Shown here: piece after piece, positions 25,953 through 35,037 of the stretch
How the letters are laid out: each line of letters starts with the position of its first letter
How positions within the stretch are numbered: position 1 is the stretch's first letter
DNA from: Flavipsychrobacter sp.
GTDB lineage: Bacteria > Bacteroidota > Bacteroidia > Chitinophagales > Chitinophagaceae
Assembly (NCBI GenBank): GCA_016786615.1
Contig: JAEUVX010000015.1
Location: 186,001 to 250,000 of the forward strand
Reading direction: 5' to 3'
DNA: 64,000 bases
Translations under genes and position numbers: made by a program
The notes under the pieces: generated by a model
Told to the model about the DNA's origin: nothing
What the model saw: the letters and a program-made list of their open reading frames with translations, nothing else
Databases searched by the model: none

Positions 25953-26670
25953 CTATACGCTTTTTAAACACAATCTGAAGTAAGTTAGTAAACTCCTGCT
26001 TAAGAACTTTTATTCCGAAATCAGACAAAACGGTATCAACGGTTATACGCACGTCTAATGGTTTTATCACCATTCCTTTCACCCTCGAAGACAATAAGAC
26101 AAACTCCATATCAAACAAAAAACGATTGATTGTCGTTTTCAAAAACATTGCCTTCCCATATTTATTGAACCCCTTAATGCCAGCCTGGGTATCATACACC
26201 GGCAGGCTTAAAAAATACTTGTTAAAAATCACCAACCCCCTCGATACCAACTTCCTTTTAAATGGCAATGATCCAAAATAATTACCTGTCAATCTGCTAC
26301 CGGTCACAACATCTGCTCCATTTACAAGTTCTTCATACATACTATGTATGATATCAAGGCCAAATGGGAAATCATAATCTGAGTAAACACAATAATCTGT
26401 AACACTACTCTGCACTCCCTGCCTTAAAGCATACCCTTTCCCTTTATTCTCTTGATAATTTACTATTATAATATGTGGTATTTGTTCTTTTAAATAATTG
26501 ATTTCTTTATCAGTGAAGTTTCTTGGCGAACCATCATTTACCAATACAAGGTTTATAAAATCTTTATTACCCGCAAAATAACGGTCAACAAGCTCTCCAA
26601 ACTTTGAAACAAACTTGATTTCCCAACCAGATGCGGGATTATATAATGGTATGATGAGGTCTAATTTCAT
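25924..26670 (-). CDS. Glycosyltransferase family 2 (DPM1-like)
   Basis: Protein of 248 residues with a GT-A fold: LIIPLYNP, VLVNDGSP, ENKGKGYALRQG, YSDYDFPF (DxD region) and a TQAGIKGFNK segment, resembling polyprenyl-phosphate mannose/glucose synthases. The C terminus lacks strong membrane helices. ATG 26670 directly precedes the first strand and lies 2 bases after the stop of the upstream membrane gene; the frame extends to 26748 but those codons overlap that gene. Probably works with the GT87 protein, supplying a lipid-linked sugar. Confidence 0.88.
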   Translation of the reverse strand: MKLDLIIPLYNPASGWEIKFVSKFGELVDRYFAGNKDFINLVLVNDGSPRNFTDKEINYLKEQIPHIIIVNYQENKGKGYALRQGVQSSVTDYCVYSDYDFPFGLDIIHSMYEELVNGADVVTGSRLTGNYFGSLPFKRKLVSRGLVIFNKYFLSLPVYDTQAGIKGFNKYGKAMFLKTTINRFLFDMEFVLLSSRVKGMVIKPLDVRITVDTVLSDFGIKVLKQEFTNLLQIVFKKRIVGQRKEDII

Positions 26671-26672
26671 GT

Positions 26673-27800
26673 TTATCCGATAGCCTTTTGCTTTTGTTTT
26701 AATTGAATTGACGCATGTATAAACATATCCAGCATTACCAAAATGCAAAAAACAGTTTTCAGGTAATAGTTATATCTCAAGTCATCAAACAATGGCATCA
26801 CATCTTTGGGTATTAATGTTGCAATACAGATTGTACTCCAAAACAATATAGATGATAACCTGCTACTTTCATGTGTAATATGCCACAGTATTACACCTCC
26901 CATAGCTATGATATATGTTGCCGGTTCTGATGCCCTATTAAATACGATTACCCAAATCAACAAAAATGCCAGGATATGTTCTCTTTTTCCTCCGGATAAA
27001 AAATGAATAACCATATAAGGCAGCAATACCATCATAGCGGCCACCAGTATATATGTTTCCGGAATATTCAGGTTCAGGTTCTTCATCAAACCATACACAG
27101 AATAGCTTTCAATAATTGTATCCCCGGATATGATTTCAAGCCAGTCTTTATAATATTGTATTGCTACATCCACAGGAACGAACAACAACATCAGCGCGTT
27201 TATTACTACCAGCCAGAATATTCCGTACAATATCACTTTATACCAGCTTTTATAATAAAAACACAATAGGCCTATTATACCCCCATAACCTTTTATTAAA
27301 AAGCTCAGTGTCATAAACAATGCAGCAGCAAATGGCCTGTCCTTTTCTAACATTACCCAACTGAACACCATAAAACTCAACAAAAAAGGATTGGTCTGTG
27401 TATGGGTCAGATTGTTCATGATATCGAACATAATAAGCAACAGAAAAAACTGATTCTGCTTATCACTCAAAGGCATATACTTGAAAATATAGAAACTACC
27501 TATTGCTGTTACTATTATCCATGCCAGCATTCCTGCTTTAAACGGCAACATTGCAAAAGGCATAAACAGTACCGGGAATACAGGGTTATAGTAAAAGAGA
27601 TCAAAATACTCTTTCGGATAGGCAATATATAGCGGTTTTTCATCAAGGAAATGAAATACTGATTGCCTGAAAATGGTAAAGTTATTATTGTGCTCAAATA
27701 TCAGTAACTGATAAAACGAGAAAAGTGTAATTAGTATATACAAAACCAGCAAAACCCTGTATTGTAATAAAAAAGACTTCACCGGCTTAAGTAGCTCCAT
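26673..27800 (-). CDS. GT87-like (DUF2029) membrane mannosyltransferase-type protein
   Basis: Integral membrane protein of 375 residues with about nine to ten hydrophobic segments, an N-terminal loop containing FTIFRQSVFHFL and LYIAYPKEYFDLFYYNPVF, as in polyprenol-sugar-dependent GT-C enzymes of family 87. These use lipid-phosphate sugars on the outer face of the inner membrane. ATG 27800 chosen; TTG 27827 is less likely. First gene of the unit GT87-GT2-deacetylase. Confidence 0.75.
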   Translation of the reverse strand: MELLKPVKSFLLQYRVLLVLYILITLFSFYQLLIFEHNNNFTIFRQSVFHFLDEKPLYIAYPKEYFDLFYYNPVFPVLFMPFAMLPFKAGMLAWIIVTAIGSFYIFKYMPLSDKQNQFFLLLIMFDIMNNLTHTQTNPFLLSFMVFSWVMLEKDRPFAAALFMTLSFLIKGYGGIIGLLCFYYKSWYKVILYGIFWLVVINALMLLFVPVDVAIQYYKDWLEIISGDTIIESYSVYGLMKNLNLNIPETYILVAAMMVLLPYMVIHFLSGGKREHILAFLLIWVIVFNRASEPATYIIAMGGVILWHITHESSRLSSILFWSTICIATLIPKDVMPLFDDLRYNYYLKTVFCILVMLDMFIHASIQLKQKQKAIG

Positions 27801-27879
27801 GTATATGCTGAATATGTTGGCGGGCAAATTTACAATTTTAGGTCAAGCTATCGCATTATACCCTTGATACAATTGCCAA

Positions 27880-28236
27880 TTAATAAAATGCGTCTTCAAA
27901 ATGGACAATTTCAACTACTTCTCTACCCTTTAATATTACGCTCACTATATCGAAACGGACATTTTGGTATTGATTATTTGCTTCAAAAAAAGCAACAGCC
28001 AGTTCTTTCAGATGTGTTCTTTTTCTTTGTGTAACTGCTTCTTCCGGAAAGCCGAATTGAAAATTACGCCTTGTTTTAACCTCTACCATCACTACCATAT
28101 CGCCTTTTTCAGCTATTATATCTACTTCTTTCCTCCCCCATCGCCAATTGGTATGCAATATTTTATAACCCTTTTTTAGCAAAAAGTTTTCTGCAATATG
28201 TTCGCCTTTTATACCAGTTTCCTTATGTTTGGACAT
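27880..28236 (-). CDS. yraN: YraN family (UPF0102) endonuclease-like protein
   Basis: Protein of 118 residues with the family pattern GIKGEHIAENFLLKKGY, NWRWGRKEVDIIA and VMVEVKTRRNFQFG; the D and E-x-K residues make the restriction-endonuclease-like core. Often linked to DNA processing or Holliday junctions by fold, but with no settled function. Starts face the isomerase gene, and the two 5' ends are 16 bases apart. Confidence 0.92.
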   Translation of the reverse strand: MSKHKETGIKGEHIAENFLLKKGYKILHTNWRWGRKEVDIIAEKGDMVVMVEVKTRRNFQFGFPEEAVTQRKRTHLKELAVAFFEANNQYQNVRFDIVSVILKGREVVEIVHFEDAFY

Positions 28237-28252
28237 CGAAAAAGAAAAACTA

Positions 28253-29236
28253 ATGAAGCAATTGGTAGCAGACTTCCCGATTCAACTACAGGAAGCGCTG
28301 ATTATAGGACAAAGTTATCGTTTCACAACAGCAAAAAAAGCCTTTAGTAATGTAGTTTTAACAGGGCTTGGTGGTAGCGGCATTGGGGGCTCCATTGTAC
28401 AAAACTTTGTCTTCGACAAAATGAAAGTGCCTTTCATTGTAAACAAAGATTACTTTCTGCCTTCATTTGTCAATGCCAATACTCTTGTTATTGTATCTTC
28501 TTATTCAGGCAATACAGAAGAGACGATTGCAGCAATGCAGCAAGCAATTAAAGCAAAAGCAACAATCGTCTGCATCACTTCCGGAGGAAAAATTGCAGAA
28601 ATCGCCCGAAAAAAGAAAATGGACTGCATACTGGTACCGGCAGGCATGCCACCCCGTGCATGTGTCGGGTATTCAATGACACAGGTACTATTTACTTTGC
28701 AGCATTTTGGGCTTATCAAAGATAATTTTGAAAAAGACATAAAAGCCTCCATCAAACTCATAAAAGAAGACATAAAAGACATACAGAAGAAAGCGAAAGC
28801 CCTTGCACAAAAATTAAGCGAAAAAACTCCTGTAATATATGCTGCAGCAGATTTTGAAGGTGTGGCTATACGTTTCCGCCAGCAAATAAATGAAAACAGT
28901 AAAATGCTTTGCTGGCATCACGTGATACCTGAGATGAATCATAACGAACTGGTAGGCTGGAAAGATAAAGACAGTACCAAGGCTGTTGTCATACTGCGTA
29001 ACGAAGATGATTATGAACGCGTACAAACCCGCATAGAAATAAATAAAAAGGTAATCAAGAAATATACTTCAAATATCATAGAGCTATACAGCAAGGGCAA
29101 AAGCTATTGGGATAAAGTATTTTATTTCATACACCTTACAGACTGGACTTCAGTATACCTTGCAGACATACGTAATCAAGATGCCACAGAGGTAAAAGTA
29201 ATAGACTTCCTCAAAGGGGAACTGTCAAAATCATAA
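28253..29236 (+). CDS. Bifunctional phosphoglucose/phosphomannose isomerase (SIS domains)
   Basis: Protein of 327 residues with two SIS folds: TGLGGSGIGG and SSYSGNTEETI in the first and the HNELVGW motif in the second. This matches the archaeal/bacterial bifunctional PGI/PMI family that interconverts glucose-6-P, fructose-6-P and mannose-6-P. ATG 28253 is chosen over TTG 28229, which would overlap yraN. It could supply mannose-6-P for GDP-mannose and the nearby glycan genes. Confidence 0.88.
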   Translation: MKQLVADFPIQLQEALIIGQSYRFTTAKKAFSNVVLTGLGGSGIGGSIVQNFVFDKMKVPFIVNKDYFLPSFVNANTLVIVSSYSGNTEETIAAMQQAIKAKATIVCITSGGKIAEIARKKKMDCILVPAGMPPRACVGYSMTQVLFTLQHFGLIKDNFEKDIKASIKLIKEDIKDIQKKAKALAQKLSEKTPVIYAAADFEGVAIRFRQQINENSKMLCWHHVIPEMNHNELVGWKDKDSTKAVVILRNEDDYERVQTRIEINKKVIKKYTSNIIELYSKGKSYWDKVFYFIHLTDWTSVYLADIRNQDATEVKVIDFLKGELSKS

Positions 29237-29255
29237 TAAGTACCGTACTCTTTAC

Positions 29256-29284
29256 AAAGCCCTGAAAAAAAATCAGGGCTTTTT
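29256..29284 (+). terminator. Terminator after the isomerase gene
   Basis: A 10-bp stem (29256-29265 with 29273-29282) with a poly-A loop, followed by T residues, 20 bases after the stop codon. Confidence 0.85.
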
Positions 29285-29294
29285 CATTTATCAT

Positions 29295-29325
29295 TTTGCT
29301 GAAGTTTATAAATGTATTACCTTTG
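29295..29325 (+). promoter_or_regulatory. Promoter of the SRP RNA gene
   Basis: TTTG (29295-29298), 19 bases, TACCTTTG (29318-29325), an exact Bacteroidota consensus. The predicted start, about 6 bases later, coincides with the 5' arm of the SRP RNA. Confidence 0.85.
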
Positions 29326-29330
29326 CCGCC

Positions 29331-29435
29331 CTGGCAAGTCTTATACGGCCAGCTCCTGCTGAATCCCCCAGGACAGGAATGTAGCAAGGGTGGGCGGTCG
29401 TAGCGGCGCGATGTAAGTAACTTGCCAGTTTTTTT
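29331..29435 (+). ncRNA. ffs: Signal recognition particle RNA, small bacterial type
   Basis: The conserved Ffh-binding tip is visible as CCCCCAGGACAGGAATG then TAGCAAGGG. The ends pair: CTGGCAAGT (29331-29339) with ACTTGCCAG (29420-29428), and ACGGCC with GGTCGT pair inside. A T-run at 29429-29435 acts as terminator. The length of about 100 bases is normal for the 4.5S type. Confidence 0.93.
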
Positions 29436-29531
29436 GTTTCTTTTCTTTTTTCACTTCATTACGAATATTAATTAGCAAAAAACTGGCAACAGCGGCAGAA
29501 TTATCTAAATTTGTCACTGAAATAAATATTC

Positions 29532-30185
29532 ATGAAGTTTTTTATAGATACAGCCAATCTGGCTCAGATTAAAGAAGCACACGAACTCGGTATTCTTGAC
29601 GGTGTTACTACCAACCCATCTCTGATGGCAAAGGAAGGTATTAAAGGCGAAGAAGCTATACTGAAACATTATGTTGACATCTGCAATATTGTTGACGGAC
29701 CGGTTAGCGCAGAGGTAATCAGTACAGATTTTGACGGCATAATTGCGGAAGGCAAAAAATTAGCTGCACTGCACGAAAATATCGTTGTAAAAGTACCAAT
29801 GATAAAAGAAGGCATCAAAGCAATCAAATGGTTTACAGACAATGGTATCCGCACCAACTGCACTTTGGTATTCTCTGCAGGTCAGGCAATATTAGCCGCT
29901 AAGGCAGGTGCTACTTATGTATCACCATTCATAGGCCGTATAGACGATGGCAACTGGGATGGCGTACAGCTTATAGAACAAATTGTAAGTATCTACAATT
30001 CACAAGGTTTCATGACAGAAGTATTAGCCGCTTCTATACGCACTCCATTACATATCGTACGTTGTGCAGAAGCTGGCGCTGATGTATGTACATGCCCACT
30101 TAGCTCTATATTGGGTTTACTGAAGCATCCTTTGACAGACTTAGGACTGGAGCAATTTCTGAAAGATGCTAAATCTCTACAGTAA
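29532..30185 (+). CDS. Transaldolase / fructose-6-phosphate aldolase-like
   Basis: Protein of 217 residues, the short TalC/FSA-like form. It has FIDTANLAQIKE, GVTTNPSLMAKEG, the Schiff-base Lys in IVVKVPM, TNCTLVFSAGQA and FIGRIDD. Bacterial proteins of this length are usually transaldolases of the pentose phosphate pathway; FSA activity cannot be excluded by eye. A possible -7 element TAAATTTG lies at 29506-29513. Confidence 0.92.
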   Translation: MKFFIDTANLAQIKEAHELGILDGVTTNPSLMAKEGIKGEEAILKHYVDICNIVDGPVSAEVISTDFDGIIAEGKKLAALHENIVVKVPMIKEGIKAIKWFTDNGIRTNCTLVFSAGQAILAAKAGATYVSPFIGRIDDGNWDGVQLIEQIVSIYNSQGFMTEVLAASIRTPLHIVRCAEAGADVCTCPLSSILGLLKHPLTDLGLEQFLKDAKSLQ

Positions 30186-30227
30186 TCACAATATCAATAT
30201 GCCTACCCCTAAACTTTAAAGTACCGA

Positions 30228-31070
30228 ATGAGTATAAAAACAATAATTAAGTCTCTAACCGAAAAGATAAACTTATCAATAAACATAGAGCTCAATAACA
30301 AAAAGTTCATTGTACCCATAATAAAAAATATGGGGCATCTGAACAGAGCAATAAAAAATGATTGGTTCTATGCAATGCTACGTGATTTTCGATTTGATGC
30401 AGATGCAGTTTTCATCGATGTGGGAGTCAATGTAGGGCAAACATTGCTAAAGTTTAAAAGCTGCCAGAATGCTCAATACATTGGCTTTGAACCAAATCCA
30501 AGTTGTGCATATTATGTAAGCCAACTTATAAAATATAACAAATTTAATAACGTCAACATTTACCCTATAGGCCTGTCTTACGACAATCATATCGCCAAGT
30601 TTTTCACTAAAAATGATGTCGATTCTGCAGGAACCACATTAAGCGAACTAAGACCGGGTTATTATGATTCTAACAGCGTAACCTATGTACCTGTATTCGC
30701 TTTTGACAACCTGAAAATAGACAACCTGAATAGCATAGGATTAATAAAAATTGATGTTGAAGGCGGTGAACTGGAAGTATTGCAAGGCATGACAACATCT
30801 ATTAAAAAATACATGCCCCCGATCGTCTGCGAGATATTGGATAGCCATACGGAAGCCAATATCCCGGAAATGCAAAAACGTGCCGACAAGCTAATCACCC
30901 TAATAAAAAGTCTCAATTACGATGTATGCCGTATTAGTTACAACAACAATGCTATAAGCCTAGAAAAAATTGATGTTGTAACCATTAAAAAGTGGACAGA
31001 AAGCAGTTGGGACCAAAATGATTATCTATTCCTGCCAGCAGGCTCAAACTATCAATCATACTTTAAATAA
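30228..31070 (+). CDS. FkbM family methyltransferase
   Basis: Protein of 280 residues with SAM-binding motifs FIDVGVNVGQTLLKF and IGFEPNPSCAYYV, and LIKIDVEGGELEVLQGM typical of FkbM methyltransferases, which often O-methylate sugars of glycans or natural products. It follows the transaldolase by 42 bases; the functional link is unclear, though glycan genes are common in this region. Confidence 0.9.
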   Translation: MSIKTIIKSLTEKINLSINIELNNKKFIVPIIKNMGHLNRAIKNDWFYAMLRDFRFDADAVFIDVGVNVGQTLLKFKSCQNAQYIGFEPNPSCAYYVSQLIKYNKFNNVNIYPIGLSYDNHIAKFFTKNDVDSAGTTLSELRPGYYDSNSVTYVPVFAFDNLKIDNLNSIGLIKIDVEGGELEVLQGMTTSIKKYMPPIVCEILDSHTEANIPEMQKRADKLITLIKSLNYDVCRISYNNNAISLEKIDVVTIKKWTESSWDQNDYLFLPAGSNYQSYFK

Positions 31071-31097
31071 AAAATGTCCCGAATTCGGGACATTTTT
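31070..31097. terminator. Bidirectional terminator between fkbM-like gene and tRNA-Leu
   Basis: A perfect 28-base palindrome centred on GAATTC with AAAAATGTCCC and GGGACATTTTT arms; serves both the plus-strand methyltransferase and the minus-strand tRNA. Confidence 0.85.
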
Positions 31098-31103
31098 ATT
31101 AAG

Positions 31104-31187
31104 TGCGGCAGAGGAGATTCGAACTCCCACACCCTTTCGGGCGCTACCACCTCAAAGTAGTGCGTCTACCAGTTTCGCCACCGCCGC
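31104..31187 (-). tRNA. tRNA-Leu (anticodon GAG)
   Basis: An 84-base class II cloverleaf on the minus strand: acceptor GCGGCGG with CTGCCGC (one G-U pair), discriminator A, D-arm with CTGGTAGA, anticodon stem CTACT/GGTAG with loop TTGAGGT (anticodon GAG), long variable arm and T-loop TTCGAAT. Confidence 0.96.
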
Positions 31188-31207
31188 ATTCTTTTTTTGA
31201 GGGACTG

Positions 31208-31239
31208 CAAATGTAAACGTAAAACTCAATATAGAGAAA
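31208..31239 (-). promoter_or_regulatory. Promoter of tRNA-Leu(GAG)
   Basis: On the minus strand TACATTTG (31208-31215) lies about 20 bases before the tRNA; a TTTC at 31236-31239, 20 bases further up, could be a one-mismatch -33 element. Confidence 0.6.
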
Positions 31240-31255
31240 TGAAAATAATTAAATA

Positions 31256-32392
31256 TTATCTTCTTAATATGATTCGGAATGTTGTCCCCTTCCCTACCTC
31301 AGACTGTTTAACGACTAAAGAACCATGATGATATTTTTCAACTATTCTTTTGGATAGTGATAGGCCTAAACCCCATCCTCTTTTTTTTGTAGTAAACCCT
31401 GGCTGGAATACTTTTTTCAATTGATGTTTCGGAATACCCTTTCCTGTGTCTGCAATATCAACATACACATACTGCTTCTGGTCATTGATAGTTACAGATA
31501 TCGAACCCTTTCCATCCATAGCATCCAATGCATTCCGCATCAGGTTTTCAATTACCCAATCGAATAGCGGGCCACTGATATTAACAAGCACTTCCTGCAT
31601 TTGCGATTGCAAATTGATTACAACCTTGCTTGGTGCTCGTTTCTGCATATAGTCAACCATATTTTGCATCCTGAGCACAAGGTTCTCCTCTTCCAATTGC
31701 GGCGCACTGCCAACCTTGCTGAAACGATCTGCCACCAACTTCAGCCTGTCAAGGTCCTTTTGCATTTCATTTACAGTCTCCTGATTTGCATGACTGTCTT
31801 TTAATAATTCAAGCCATCCTTCAATAGAACTGAGAGGAGTGCCCAATTGATGTGCTGTTTCTTTTGAAAGGCCAACCCATACTTGATTTTGCAATGAACG
31901 ATGAGCAGATGTAAGAGCTATTAGCACAATTGTCAAAAAAAGAATAATAATCGTCAATTGTATATAGGGATAATACCTGAGCTGCGTAAGCAGATAAGAT
32001 TCCCCGTAATATACATGCTGTTTACCCGCACTATGCTCAAACACGATTGGGGAATGCAAATCCTTAAACTTCAAAAGCATCTGCTTGATATAAACAGCAT
32101 TCCTTTTTATCTCGTTAGTATCTAAATTAATACTACTGACAATTGTGCCCTTTTCGTCTGTAAGTATCAGTGGTATTGTTTTATTCTGGTCGATGACCAT
32201 ACCTGCTAACTGCAGAGCAATAGGGTCTTCTGTAGTGTTAAGTACCTTCAGCGCCTCTACAAGTTGCCCTATATTTTTCCGTTCCTCTTCCGCCAGTTTT
32301 GCTGCCAGTTGGTTCGTATAGTATAGCGATGCTCCCACTATACACATAGCAATAATTATAAGATATGTTTTCCAATTAAGATATTGGCGCAT
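31256..32392 (-). CDS. Sensor histidine kinase (HisKA/HATPase)
   Basis: Protein of 378 residues. Two membrane helices (about 10-26 and 143-162) enclose a periplasmic sensor region of about 115 residues. The phosphorylated histidine is H181 in KETAHQLGTPLSS. The HATPase domain has N-box NLMRNALDAM, DTGKGIP and GWGLGLSLSKRI. No response regulator is adjacent, so it is an orphan kinase. Its sensed signal is unknown. Confidence 0.92.
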   Translation of the reverse strand: MRQYLNWKTYLIIIAMCIVGASLYYTNQLAAKLAEEERKNIGQLVEALKVLNTTEDPIALQLAGMVIDQNKTIPLILTDEKGTIVSSINLDTNEIKRNAVYIKQMLLKFKDLHSPIVFEHSAGKQHVYYGESYLLTQLRYYPYIQLTIIILFLTIVLIALTSAHRSLQNQVWVGLSKETAHQLGTPLSSIEGWLELLKDSHANQETVNEMQKDLDRLKLVADRFSKVGSAPQLEEENLVLRMQNMVDYMQKRAPSKVVINLQSQMQEVLVNISGPLFDWVIENLMRNALDAMDGKGSISVTINDQKQYVYVDIADTGKGIPKHQLKKVFQPGFTTKKRGWGLGLSLSKRIVEKYHHGSLVVKQSEVGKGTTFRIILRR

Positions 32393-32485
32393 AAAGGATT
32401 TTAAAAAAACGAAATCAAGGTAAAAATATTATGATTTTGAACGAATAACTATTATTTTTGTCAGCGAAAATTACTTTCTTTTCAA

Positions 32486-32713
32486 ATGCAACACAACCAG
32501 GAACATACTCACGACGCACATGTAGATTTAGACAACCCTGCAGATATAGAGTTGAATAAACCATCTAAATCGCGCTTTTTATTCCTGCTGTTCTTCTTCG
32601 GCATATTTATTTTTTCATGGGCCGGTTGCTATAATTTGTACGAACACAAGTACAAAAGCAATAAAGATGCCGTAGCTCCTGAAAGCTCTTTGTACGATCC
32701 TAAGTACAAATAG
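32486..32713 (+). CDS. Small single-TM hypothetical protein
   Basis: Protein of 75 residues: a His-rich acidic N terminus (HNQEHTHDAHVDLD), one membrane helix (about 30-48) ending in a Cys, and a short basic tail finishing YDPKYK. It precedes a glycosyltransferase by 15 bases. No family recognised; a TATTTTTG at 32453-32460 may be its -7 element. Confidence 0.55.
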   Translation: MQHNQEHTHDAHVDLDNPADIELNKPSKSRFLFLLFFFGIFIFSWAGCYNLYEHKYKSNKDAVAPESSLYDPKYK

Positions 32714-32728
32714 CCGTAGCCATCTGCA

Positions 32729-33778
32729 ATGATTGTTTGCCAGCAAGATACCGCCGTTGTCATACTTAGCTATAATGGCAAAAAGTGGCATGAGCAGTTT
32801 TTACCACTGATAGTATCTGAATCGCATACAGGATATGACGTTATCGTTGTTGATAATGCATCAACAGACGATACTTACGAGTATTTGAAACAACAATACC
32901 CAAGTGTAAAAACTTTGCAGATAAGCATCAATCGCGGTTTTTCAAATGGATATGCAGAGGCTTTAAAACAGATACAGGCTAAATACTATATTCTGCTCAG
33001 TGCCGATTTTGAAGTAACACAAGGCTGGTATCCCCCATTATTAAGAGCTATGCAGCACTATCCTGGGCTTGCAGCTTGCCAACCCAAAATAAGATACTGG
33101 AGAGATAGGGAATATTTTGAATATGCCGGTGCGGGCGGTGGCTTTATGGACAATTTCGGCTACCTGTTTTGCAGGGGTCGCATCTTCAATACGCTTGAAA
33201 AAGATAACGGGCAATACAACGACGATATAGAAGTATTCTGGGCATCAGGCGGTTGCCTGATGGTACGCGCAGACCTGTATCACAAAACAGGCGGGCTTGA
33301 CAACGACCTGTATGCACACATGGAGGAAGTTGACCTGTGCTGGCGGTTGAAAAATATGGGCTATAAAATTGGCTATATCGGCCAGTCTGTAGTATATCAC
33401 GTTGGAGGAAGCGTTATCAGCTATGGCAGCCCGCAAAAACTATATTACAACTTCAGAAACAGCCTGATACTGCTTACCAAAAACGAGCGTGCGTCAAAAC
33501 TGCTATGGCTATTCCCTCTCAGGCTGGTATTAGATGGTATTGCAGGCTTGCAGATGCTTGCCGGTGGAAAGTTTAAAGAAACATACACCATCATCAAAGC
33601 TCATTTTCACTTCTACGGCAGTTTGGGTAAATGGCTTAACCGCCGTAAAGAAGCTAAGAAACTTATCACCCACCGCAATAAAAGCGGTATTTATGGCAAA
33701 AGTATTGTCTGGCAATATTTTGCACTCAGAAAGCACACTTTTTCCAAGCTGAACTGGACACCTGATAAGTTGAGCTAA
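32729..33778 (+). CDS. Glycosyltransferase family 2 (rhamnosyltransferase-like)
   Basis: Protein of 349 residues. GT-A motifs: VVILSYNG, VIVVDNASTDDT, INRGFSNGYAEA, LLSADFEV (DxD-like), ASGGCLMVRADLY and EEVDLCWRLKNMGYKIGY, typical of GT2 enzymes related to rhamnosyl/galactofuranosyl transferases. A membrane-associated helical part is at the C terminus. Probably acts in cell-surface polysaccharide assembly; acceptor unknown. Confidence 0.9.
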   Translation: MIVCQQDTAVVILSYNGKKWHEQFLPLIVSESHTGYDVIVVDNASTDDTYEYLKQQYPSVKTLQISINRGFSNGYAEALKQIQAKYYILLSADFEVTQGWYPPLLRAMQHYPGLAACQPKIRYWRDREYFEYAGAGGGFMDNFGYLFCRGRIFNTLEKDNGQYNDDIEVFWASGGCLMVRADLYHKTGGLDNDLYAHMEEVDLCWRLKNMGYKIGYIGQSVVYHVGGSVISYGSPQKLYYNFRNSLILLTKNERASKLLWLFPLRLVLDGIAGLQMLAGGKFKETYTIIKAHFHFYGSLGKWLNRRKEAKKLITHRNKSGIYGKSIVWQYFALRKHTFSKLNWTPDKLS

Positions 33779-33900
33779 TTATCATATTGTTTTTTACCGA
33801 CAATATCCTGTCATTTACCGACATACGTTCCTTTTTTACCTAATAGCATTTCCTGTAGCTTGTCTAAGGTTATACTTTTATGCCATAAACAGGAATAGTG

Positions 33901-34644
33901 ATGAAACATAACATACAGGATTGGAAGCAACCGCATTATCGCCGCCAACGTCACAAGGGCGATAAAGTATGGTTCGGTGCAGGTATTGCCTTGTTAGGTG
34001 TATTTCTTTTGCTCAAAAAACTGGGACTCTTTTATTTTGACTGGCATGTACTCTGGCCGATAGTGCTGATTGCAATCGGTTTGTTGATTGGTGTAAAAAA
34101 ACGTTTTCAAGGGCATAGCTGGTGGATACTTGGATTAATTGGTGGCGCACACCTTGTGCCGGAGTTCATGATTGGTGATACACGCTCATCAAGCCTGATG
34201 TTGCCATTAGCCTTAATTATTGGCGGTATTGTCATGGCTTTCAACACAAGAAAAAAAAGTGTCACTTGTATGGATAACCTGCAAGTAGTAACAAGCAATG
34301 AAAACATGCTGAATATTGATGTAACATTTGCCGGGCGAAAGGAAATTGTCACTTCCAAAGACTTTAAGGGCGGGAATATTAATGCTACATTCGGCGGAGT
34401 AGAGATAAACATGGTACAAGCTGATGGCACAGGCCCAATGGTACTGAACTGCAGTGTATCATTTGGCGGAGTAGAACTGATTGTACCCTCACACTGGGAA
34501 ATTCAGAATGAGATTAACCCCACCCTCGGCAGTGTGGAAGACCGCAGAGCCATGAGGATGAATACAAACACATCTGAAGAAAAAAAGGTGTTGGTTTTGA
34601 AAGGCACCTGCAACTTCGGCAGCATAGAGATAAAATCATACTAA
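33901..34644 (+). CDS. LiaF-like membrane protein (DUF5668 + C-terminal LiaF-type domain)
   Basis: Protein of 247 residues. Four hydrophobic segments (about 25-105) in the DUF5668/LiaF N-terminal arrangement (GIALLGVFLLLKKLG, WPIVLIAIGLLI), then a beta-solenoid-like repeat domain with FGGVEINM and FGGVELIVP. LiaF proteins inhibit the LiaSR stress system in Firmicutes; Bacteroidota homologs lie near LytS/LytR pairs, as here. A GTG at 33898 directly before the ATG is an alternative start. Confidence 0.85.
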   Translation: MKHNIQDWKQPHYRRQRHKGDKVWFGAGIALLGVFLLLKKLGLFYFDWHVLWPIVLIAIGLLIGVKKRFQGHSWWILGLIGGAHLVPEFMIGDTRSSSLMLPLALIIGGIVMAFNTRKKSVTCMDNLQVVTSNENMLNIDVTFAGRKEIVTSKDFKGGNINATFGGVEINMVQADGTGPMVLNCSVSFGGVELIVPSHWEIQNEINPTLGSVEDRRAMRMNTNTSEEKKVLVLKGTCNFGSIEIKSY

Positions 34645-34658
34645 AACATTAATAATCA

Positions 34659-34687
34659 ACACCCGCAAAATCATTCGGGTGTTTTTA
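34659..34687 (+). terminator. Terminator or attenuator before the lytS-lytR unit
   Basis: Stem ACACCCG (34659-34665) with CGGGTGT (34676-34682), followed by four Ts. It separates the LiaF-like gene from the DUF4288 gene 20 bases later, so expression of the signalling pair may be partly uncoupled. Confidence 0.65.
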
Positions 34688-34701
34688 ATATCCGGCAATT
34701 T

Positions 34702-35037
34702 ATGAAAGCCTACACTGCACAAATCATCTATAGGATAAAATGCGACGGTATTACTACCGAACAATATGAAGAACAATGGCGACTGGTATTTGGTACCGAT
34801 ATGCGCGACGCACTATTTCAGGCGCGCGTAGTGGCTAAAGAAGAAGAAACTACCTTTGTTGACAGGCACGGGCGCACAGTAGCTTGGGAAATGATTGCTG
34901 TAAAAGATCTGCAGGAAATAGACGTAACACATGGCAGTTTGCTTTTCTCAGCAGTAAAAGAAGTAGAACCGATAGCTTCTCCATTATGGTCTGAACCGGA
35001 AACAGTAACAAGCAAAAAAACAAATACTTGGCACTAA
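34702..35037 (+). CDS. DUF4288 protein
   Basis: Protein of 111 residues matching the DUF4288 pattern by eye (YTAQIIYRIKCDG, EEQWRLVFGTDMRDALFQAR, VAWEMIAVKDLQEID). Soluble, no signal. Its last 10 bases overlap the start of the LytS-type gene. Function unknown; context suggests a link to signalling. Confidence 0.75.
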   Translation: MKAYTAQIIYRIKCDGITTEQYEEQWRLVFGTDMRDALFQARVVAKEEETTFVDRHGRTVAWEMIAVKDLQEIDVTHGSLLFSAVKEVEPIASPLWSEPETVTSKKTNTWH

